Shown: positions 8,139 through 11,815 of the stretch, piece by piece | Numbering within the stretch: position 1 is the stretch's first letter | Layout: every line of letters begins with the position of its first letter | The notes under the pieces: generated by a model | What the model was told of the DNA's origin: nothing | Seen by the model: the letters and a program-made list of their open reading frames with translations, nothing else | The model's database searches: none | Position numbers and translations under genes: made by a program | NCBI GenBank assembly: GCA_028707745.1 | Contig: JAQWAJ010000021.1 | Coordinates: forward strand, 1-11,815 | Direction: 5' to 3' | DNA from: Bacteroidales bacterium | GTDB taxonomy: Bacteria > Bacteroidota > Bacteroidia > Bacteroidales > UBA12481 | Length of the DNA: 11,815 nucleotides

Positions 8139-9051
8139 GTGCCTGAAATTCTGTCCTTTCGGCTATTCTCAAACGTGCACTGCGCGCACGGCTGTTACGT
8201 TCATTTTCTTCTTCATCCGGTACGATCACTTTCCGGTTGATCGCCCGGTAAGGAATCATGGTATTTCCTTTCAAATCGGTTTCGATGGTCCCCGCGTCAT
8301 TACCGCCCTTGATGTAATTCTTAACCAGACGGTCCTCGAGTGAATGGTAGCTGATAACGACCAGACGGCCACCCGGTTTCAAAACGGCGGCAGTTTGCTC
8401 CAGCATATCATGCAGGCTCTCGATTTCATGGTTTACGGCAATCCTTAGAGCCTGAAAAACCTGGGCCAGCATCTTGTTTTCACGGTTTCCCGGAAAGAGC
8501 GGACGCAGTATCGCAGCCAGAGAGAAAGTCGTCAGAATCGGTGTATGATCGCGGGTCTCAACAATTTTTCGGGCAATCCGGTGTGCCTGGTCCACTTCCC
8601 CATACTCCCTGAAAATCCTTTTGAGTTCCTGTTCGTCAGATTGCTGAAGAATATCGGCAGCCGACGGTTTCAGTCCCGGGCTCATCCGCATATCGAGATT
8701 TGCATCGTACCTGAAGGAGAAACCTCTTTCGGGATTATCCAGATGCTCTGACGATACGCCCAGATCGGCCAGAATACCATCGACCTGGTCATGACCGATA
8801 TAACGAAGAAAATTTGCAAAGAACCTGAAGTTGTGCTGAATAAATTCGAACCGGTCATCAGAGATAAGCCTGTCCTTCATCGCAGGATCCTGATCAAAGG
8901 CGATCAACTTGCCGTCCCTGAGATGTCTCAGAATTTCCCGGGAATGACCACCCCCTCCGTAGGTGAGGTCAACATAAACGCCATCAGGCCTGATAGCCAA
9001 TCCTGATACGCTCTCCGACAGTAGTACAGGTATATGATAATCAATCGTCAT
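8131..9051 (-). CDS. rsmH: RsmH (MraW), 16S rRNA m4C1402 N4-methyltransferase
   Basis: RsmH uses S-adenosylmethionine to methylate N4 of cytidine 1402 in the 16S rRNA decoding centre. Counting from the ATG at 9051 (306 aa), the landmarks are HIPVLLSESV (6-15), the SAM-binding VDLTYGGGGHS (27-37), FDQDP (53-57), the catalytic-region motif ILADLGVSSEHLD (93-105), RGFSFRYDANLDMRM (109-123), QALRIAVNHEIESL (200-213) and VISYHSLEDRLVK (232-244). The frame also allows GTG at 9054. I prefer the ATG because it forms a TGATG stop/start overlap with mraZ and has GGAGAG just upstream. Its place directly after mraZ is canonical for dcw clusters. Confidence 0.96.
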   Translation of the reverse strand: MTIDYHIPVLLSESVSGLAIRPDGVYVDLTYGGGGHSREILRHLRDGKLIAFDQDPAMKDRLISDDRFEFIQHNFRFFANFLRYIGHDQVDGILADLGVSSEHLDNPERGFSFRYDANLDMRMSPGLKPSAADILQQSDEQELKRIFREYGEVDQAHRIARKIVETRDHTPILTTFSLAAILRPLFPGNRENKMLAQVFQALRIAVNHEIESLHDMLEQTAAVLKPGGRLVVISYHSLEDRLVKNYIKGGNDAGTIETDLKGNTMIPYRAINRKVIVPDEEENERNSRARSARLRIAERTEFQAHV

Positions 9052-9530
9052 CACTCTCCATCATCCCACGTAAAATTCCCCATAACCTCTTCAGCAAGGG
9101 ACATACGCTCTTCAGCATTCAACTCAGTACCAAGATATTGAGCTTTCGACATCAGTTCAATGCGGTCACCCTGACCAGCCAGAACCACATCGCCACCTTC
9201 TCCGGGGATGAGCTTCAGTTCGTCGAGGAATCGCTTGGGTAATAAGATACGGCCTGAAGAATCAAATTCAAGCTCGACAATGTCCCTGAAAAACTCCCGC
9301 CTGAATATAACGTGTCTTGAATTGTAGGGATTCAGCTTTTTTGTCGTCTTATCTACCAATTGCTTCCATACATTCTCGGGATAAAGCACCAGGCTTTTGT
9401 CAAAAATGCTCAGCTTGCCTATAAAAACCTCAGCTACCTCCTCTGGCATCTGCTTTTTAAGCTTCGCCGGAAACAGGATGCGGCCTTTGGAATCCACCTT
9501 GCAATAATGATCACCTATGAACCGAGACAT
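9051..9530 (-). CDS. mraZ: MraZ, dcw-cluster transcriptional regulator
   Basis: MraZ is a DNA-binding regulator with two AbrB/SpoVT-like swapped-hairpin half-domains that forms ring-shaped oligomers. Both half-domain signatures are visible: DSKGRILFP at 13-21 and DSSGRILLP at 90-98. The 159 aa are normal for the family. The open frame extends to a GTG at 9572, but that would run through the putative -7 promoter element, and family members begin only about 12 residues before the first DSKGR. I therefore set the start at ATG 9530. The upstream SD is weak. In E. coli MraZ represses its own operon by binding TGGGN direct repeats. A comparable repeat set lies 32-61 bp upstream of this start, so autoregulation is likely here. 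Confidence 0.95.
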   Translation of the reverse strand: MSRFIGDHYCKVDSKGRILFPAKLKKQMPEEVAEVFIGKLSIFDKSLVLYPENVWKQLVDKTTKKLNPYNSRHVIFRREFFRDIVELEFDSSGRILLPKRFLDELKLIPGEGGDVVLAGQGDRIELMSKAQYLGTELNAEERMSLAEEVMGNFTWDDGE

Positions 9531-9551
9531 ATTTTCTATCGATTTTGCGTA

Positions 9552-9582
9552 AAAATATACACATCTTCCCACTTATCCCCAA
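9552..9582 (-). promoter_or_regulatory. Predicted promoter of the mraZ/dcw operon
   Basis: On the minus strand TATATTTT at 9559-9552 matches the Bacteroidota -7 consensus TAnnTTTG except for the last base. A TTG at 9582-9580 lies 20 nt upstream, in the expected -33 position. Transcription would start about 15-20 nt before the mraZ ATG. No other promoter-like pair as good was seen within the minus-strand gene cluster, but I did not scan it exhaustively. Confidence 0.55.
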
Positions 9583-9614
9583 TTTCTCCCCCAAAATTTA
9601 CCTCATGTTGATAA
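9555..9614. promoter_or_regulatory. Cluster of DnaA-box-like 9-mers (weak)
   Basis: Three 9-mers each differ by one base from TTATNCACA: ATATACACA (9555-9563, plus), TTATCCCCA (9573-9581, plus) and TTATCAACA (9614-9606, minus). The first overlaps the predicted dcw -7 element and the second overlaps the putative MraZ operator. None is perfect and the region is AT-rich, so this may be chance. It is recorded as a possible replication-linked control site. Confidence 0.2.
9562..9591 (-). promoter_or_regulatory. Putative MraZ operator: three 10-bp-period TGGG-type repeats
   Basis: Read on the minus strand, three consecutive 10-bp units begin GGGGA (9591), TGGGG (9581) and TGGGA (9571). Two are exact TGGGN followed by a 5-nt spacer, the arrangement described for E. 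coli MraZ. The third has G for T, with an exact TGGG offset by 2 bp at 9593-9590. The repeats sit on top of the predicted -33 element, so bound MraZ would block transcription. The assignment as a MraZ site is inference from spacing and motif. Confidence 0.55.
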
Positions 9615-9647
9615 CTTTTGGCGCAGGCAAATCCTCTCGTCCTTCTG

Positions 9648-9680
9648 TTGACGATGCAATGGCGTTAATTTGTACCTTTA
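9648..9680 (+). promoter_or_regulatory. Predicted promoter of the aminolipid acyltransferase pair
   Basis: TACCTTTA at 9673-9680 matches the Bacteroidota -7 consensus TAnnTTTG except for the last base and is preceded by ATTTG. TTG at 9648-9650 could be the -33 element, with a slightly long 22-nt spacer. Transcription would begin about 20 nt before the ATG at 9706. No SD is present before that ATG, which is usual in this phylum. Confidence 0.45.
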
Positions 9681-9705
9681 GGTCATTCTAAAGTTCCGAC
9701 TAGCT

Positions 9706-10548
9706 ATGCCAGACCATTCCACAGACAATAGAATTCAACTGATTGATATTGAGAAGCTTTTTGCATCTAAAGATGAGAAGTTGCTGAAGCGGATCCCGAA
9801 GTTTGTAATCCGCTATCTGAAGAAAATTCTACATCAGGAGGAGCTCAACGAATTTCTGAAACAGAATGAAGGGTTAGCGGGAATTGAGTTTTTGTCCAAT
9901 TGCATCGATTTCATGGGTCTCAAATACAAACTCATTGGCTTAGAAAACGTTCCAAAAGAGAGCCGGTTGATTTTCGTATCCAACCACCCGCTTGGAGGGG
10001 CTGACGGGCTGTGCCTGATGAAGGCCATTCACGAAAACCTGCAGGCTAACCCGAAGAGTCTCTCCAACGACTTGTTAATGAATGTGAAGCCCCTTCGTTG
10101 TTTCATGATTGGGGTGAATAAACATGGTGGCAATTCAAAGGAGAGTGTGGCCGAGATGCAGCGGAGTTTTGAGGGCAACGATCCGGTTGTCATTTTTGCG
10201 GCCGGCCTGGTCAGTCGCCGGCGCTGTTTTAAAATTGAAGACCCAGTCTGGAAGAGCACATTCGTAAAAAAAGCATTCCTGCATGAACGGGATGTCATCC
10301 CGGTTTTCATCAGTGGCCGGGTTTCGGGATTCTTTTACCGGCTGGCAAATCTCCGCAAATTTCTGAGAATCAGAAACAATATCGAAATGCTTTATTTGCC
10401 CAACGAAATGTTCAAACAGAGAGGCCTGACATTGACCATTAAATTCGGAAAACCAATACCCTGGAAATCATTTGATTCCAGTAAAAGTCCCGAAGAATGG
10501 GCTGCCAGTGTTAAAAAACAAGTTTACGAGATGGGTCGTACTCTTTGA
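9706..10548 (+). CDS. PlsC-like O-acyltransferase, probable aminolipid O-acyltransferase (GlsA/OlsF N-half type)
   Basis: This 280-aa protein belongs to the lysophospholipid acyltransferase (PlsC/LPLAT) superfamily. Block I reads VSNHPLGGADG (91-101). The catalytic His94 is followed by Asp after five residues (HX5D) rather than the usual four. The block III equivalent is FAAGLVSRR (164-172), then VIPVFISGRVSGFFYR (197-212). There is no signal peptide and no clear membrane span, so it probably works at the cytoplasmic face of the membrane. The next gene, 34 nt downstream, is a GNAT-type N-acyltransferase. This pairing matches GlsA/GlsB of Bacteroides glycine lipid synthesis and the two halves of the bifunctional ornithine lipid enzyme OlsF. 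The inferred role is esterifying the 3-hydroxy group of an N-acyl amino acid. A phospholipid-remodelling role cannot be excluded. Confidence 0.8.
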   Translation: MPDHSTDNRIQLIDIEKLFASKDEKLLKRIPKFVIRYLKKILHQEELNEFLKQNEGLAGIEFLSNCIDFMGLKYKLIGLENVPKESRLIFVSNHPLGGADGLCLMKAIHENLQANPKSLSNDLLMNVKPLRCFMIGVNKHGGNSKESVAEMQRSFEGNDPVVIFAAGLVSRRRCFKIEDPVWKSTFVKKAFLHERDVIPVFISGRVSGFFYRLANLRKFLRIRNNIEMLYLPNEMFKQRGLTLTIKFGKPIPWKSFDSSKSPEEWAASVKKQVYEMGRTL

Positions 10549-10582
10549 TTGATTACTTTTAGCAATCAGAATTTCAATTCTC

Positions 10583-11614
10583 ATGAAACCGATCGCACGC
10601 CGCGTCAGCAGGCAAAAACTCCTGGAAGAATTAACTCCTGACAGATTTCTGCGTGAAACCAATTATTGTCATAATCAGATCTATACGTTCACGGCTCACG
10701 ATTGCCCGAACCTGATGCAGGAGATCGGCCGTCTGCGCGAAATTTCATTCAGGGAGGCCGGAGGTGGAATTGGCGAACCGGTTGACATCGATCATTATGA
10801 CATTTCGGATCGTCCCTATTACCAATTGATCGTCTGGGATCCGAAAGAAGAGGAGATTCTGGGAGGTTACCGGTATTTCGTTTGTAACGAAATCGACACC
10901 GCCGAAAAAGCCAGAGAATATCTGGCGACCACTCATCTGTTCGAGTTTACCCCCAAATTCATCCGGGAATATATGCCCAAGACGATTGAGCTGGGCAGGT
11001 CGTTCGTTCAGCCGCTATACCAGTCGACCCGTCTGTTGCGCAAAGGGATGTTTGCTCTCGACAACCTGTGGGATGGATTGGGTGCCTTGTGTCTCCTGTA
11101 TGATCAATCGTTGTATTTCTTTGGGAAAGTAACCATGTACACCGATTATAACCCGTACGGCAGAAACCTCATACTCAGCTTTCTCGAGAAATATTTCCCC
11201 GACCATGAGCAACTTGTTTATCCGCTTACTCCGCTCATGAAAAAGGAAGATCTGATTGAAACCGGTAAGATATTCAACAGTGGAAGCTATGATGATGATT
11301 ATAAAATCCTGTCAAAGGAGATCCGGTCGATGGGCCTGCGGATCCCTCCGCTGATCAACTCCTACATGAGTTTATCCCCGACTATGAAAACCTTCGGAAC
11401 ATCGATCAATGACGAGTTTGGGATGACTGAAGAAACCGGTATCCTGATCACGATCTCGGATATTTACGAAGAAAAAACTCACCGGCACTTCGTTTCCTAT
11501 ATCCGCGACATGCTTCGGGTAAGGCCGTTCAACCTTCGCCAGATTCGCATCCGTTATCCGCAGATGTTCATGGAAGGCATCAGACAAGCCCGAAAGCTGA
11601 AAAAAGGCCAGTAA
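10583..11614 (+). CDS. GNAT/hemolysin-family N-acyltransferase, probable aminolipid N-acyltransferase (GlsB/OlsB type)
   Basis: The 343-aa product resembles the acyl-ACP-dependent GNAT group often annotated as hemolysin or putative acetyltransferase, which includes OlsB and GlsB. Landmarks are IVWDPKEEEILGGYRYF (83-99, the strand before the acyl-donor site), the group signature ELGRSFVQPLYQ (136-147), the amphipathic stretch GMFALDNLWDGLGALCLLY (155-173), and a C-terminal lobe with GLRIPPLINSYMSL (251-264). It likely attaches a 3-hydroxyacyl chain to the amino group of glycine, ornithine or a related amino acid, giving the substrate for the upstream O-acyltransferase. The ATG at 10583 has no SD. 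TACTTTTA at 10554-10561 could be an extra promoter but lacks a good -33 partner. The substrate amino acid cannot be read from sequence. The stop codon abuts the 7-bp tandem repeat. Confidence 0.82.
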   Translation: MKPIARRVSRQKLLEELTPDRFLRETNYCHNQIYTFTAHDCPNLMQEIGRLREISFREAGGGIGEPVDIDHYDISDRPYYQLIVWDPKEEEILGGYRYFVCNEIDTAEKAREYLATTHLFEFTPKFIREYMPKTIELGRSFVQPLYQSTRLLRKGMFALDNLWDGLGALCLLYDQSLYFFGKVTMYTDYNPYGRNLILSFLEKYFPDHEQLVYPLTPLMKKEDLIETGKIFNSGSYDDDYKILSKEIRSMGLRIPPLINSYMSLSPTMKTFGTSINDEFGMTEETGILITISDIYEEKTHRHFVSYIRDMLRVRPFNLRQIRIRYPQMFMEGIRQARKLKKGQ

Positions 11615-11731
11615 CCCTACGCTCTTCGCTCTTCGCCCTTCGCCCTACGCTCTTCGCCCTCTGCCCTTTGCCCTTCGCCCTTTGCCCTCTGCCCTTTGCC
11701 CTCTGCCCTTTGCCCTTCGCCCTACGCTTTT
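11615..11731. repeat. 7-bp tandem repeat array between convergent genes
   Basis: Sixteen full heptamer units run without interruption from 11620 to 11731, preceded by a 5-bp remnant (CCCTA). Unit types are TGCCCTT, CGCCCTT, TGCCCTC, CGCTCTT, CGCCCTA and others, with consensus YGCCCTN. Variation is confined mainly to positions 1, 4 and 7. The array begins directly after the stop codon of the plus-strand N-acyltransferase, and its last unit covers two bases of the stop codon of the minus-strand gene, so it fills the whole intergenic gap. On the minus strand, ten consecutive GGG tracts with 4-nt loops lie between 11722 and 11657, giving G-quadruplex potential. No stem-loop terminator with a T-run is seen. 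It resembles the short tandemly repeated repetitive (STRR) heptamers known from cyanobacteria, though it is unrelated in sequence as far as I can tell. Confidence 0.93.
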
Positions 11732-11815
11732 AGTAACTGCGCTGGTTCTTCCCTTCGAAATAGTTTATAAACGATTGATTGGCAACCTTGTTTCCACCCG
11801 GTGTAGGATAATCTC
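11730..11815 (-). CDS. C-terminal end of a protein, possibly Bacteroidota amidophosphoribosyltransferase
   Basis: Reading the minus strand from the right edge, one frame stays open for 27 codons and ends in TAA at 11732-11730. It contains DYPTPGGNKVANQSF and ends in an aromatic/basic tail (NQRSY). The composition is protein-like. The PTPGG...N..F.NY.EG pattern reminds me of the C-terminus of the long Bacteroidota glutamine phosphoribosylpyrophosphate amidotransferase homologue. That is recall from a very short segment, not an alignment. Of the other minus-strand frames, one is stopped by an in-frame TAA within this stretch; the other is open here but less protein-like. The gene converges on the aminolipid pair across the repeat array. 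Confidence 0.5.
   Translation of the reverse strand, partial: DYPTPGGNKVANQSFINYFEGKNQRSY

Noticed and set aside
9531..9572. Longer MraZ start (GTG at 9572, 14 extra residues)
   Set aside because: The extension runs through the predicted -7 element, and MraZ proteins normally start about 12 residues before the first DSKGR motif. ATG 9530 fits better.
10549..10582. Terminator between the two acyltransferase genes
   Set aside because: The 34-nt gap has no GC-rich stem-loop followed by a T-run. The genes are probably co-transcribed.
11615..11731. CRISPR array
   Set aside because: The units are 7 bp with no spacers, which is a simple tandem repeat and not a repeat-spacer structure.
1..11815. 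tRNA, rRNA, insertion sequence or prophage signature
   Set aside because: I found no cloverleaf, rRNA core sequence, transposase motif or long terminal inverted repeats by eye.

Overview
The window looks like chromosomal DNA of a Bacteroidota bacterium, probably Bacteroidales or Marinilabiliales-like. The reasons are Bacteroidota-type -7 promoter elements (TAnnTTTG-like), mostly weak or absent Shine-Dalgarno sites, a MraY with a roughly 60-residue insertion, a Bacteroidota-type FtsL, an FtsI with a terminal PASTA domain, and a division/cell-wall cluster without murF. The assignment is inferred from gene content; no 16S rRNA or other marker is present.

Positions 1-9530 (minus strand) hold the promoter-proximal part of the dcw cluster in the order mraZ, rsmH, ftsL, ftsI (PBP), murE, mraY, murD, ftsW, murG. 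The last gene runs off the left edge. The nine genes overlap or are separated by at most 14 nt, so they are very probably one transcript. Together they make the cytoplasmic and lipid-linked peptidoglycan precursors (MurE, MurD, MraY, MurG), polymerise and cross-link septal wall (FtsW, FtsI, with FtsL as scaffold), modify 16S rRNA (RsmH) and regulate the cluster (MraZ). MurE carries the DNPR motif, which predicts meso-diaminopimelate peptidoglycan.

Positions 9531-9705 are a divergent regulatory region. On the minus strand it has a good Bacteroidota promoter overlapped by three 10-bp-spaced TGGG-type repeats, which resemble the MraZ operator described in E. coli. It also has a plus-strand promoter and several one-mismatch DnaA-box-like 9-mers.

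Positions 9706-11614 (plus strand) hold a two-gene unit: a PlsC-like O-acyltransferase with an HX5D active-site motif, followed by a GNAT/hemolysin-type N-acyltransferase. This pair resembles GlsA/GlsB (glycine lipid) or the two halves of OlsF (ornithine lipid), so an acylated amino-acid membrane lipid is the likely product.

Positions 11615-11731 are filled by a 7-bp tandem repeat (16 units, consensus YGCCCTN) that lies exactly between two convergent stop codons. Its G-rich strand has ten evenly spaced GGG tracts. Positions 11730-11815 are the last 27 codons of a minus-strand gene, possibly a Bacteroidota amidophosphoribosyltransferase.
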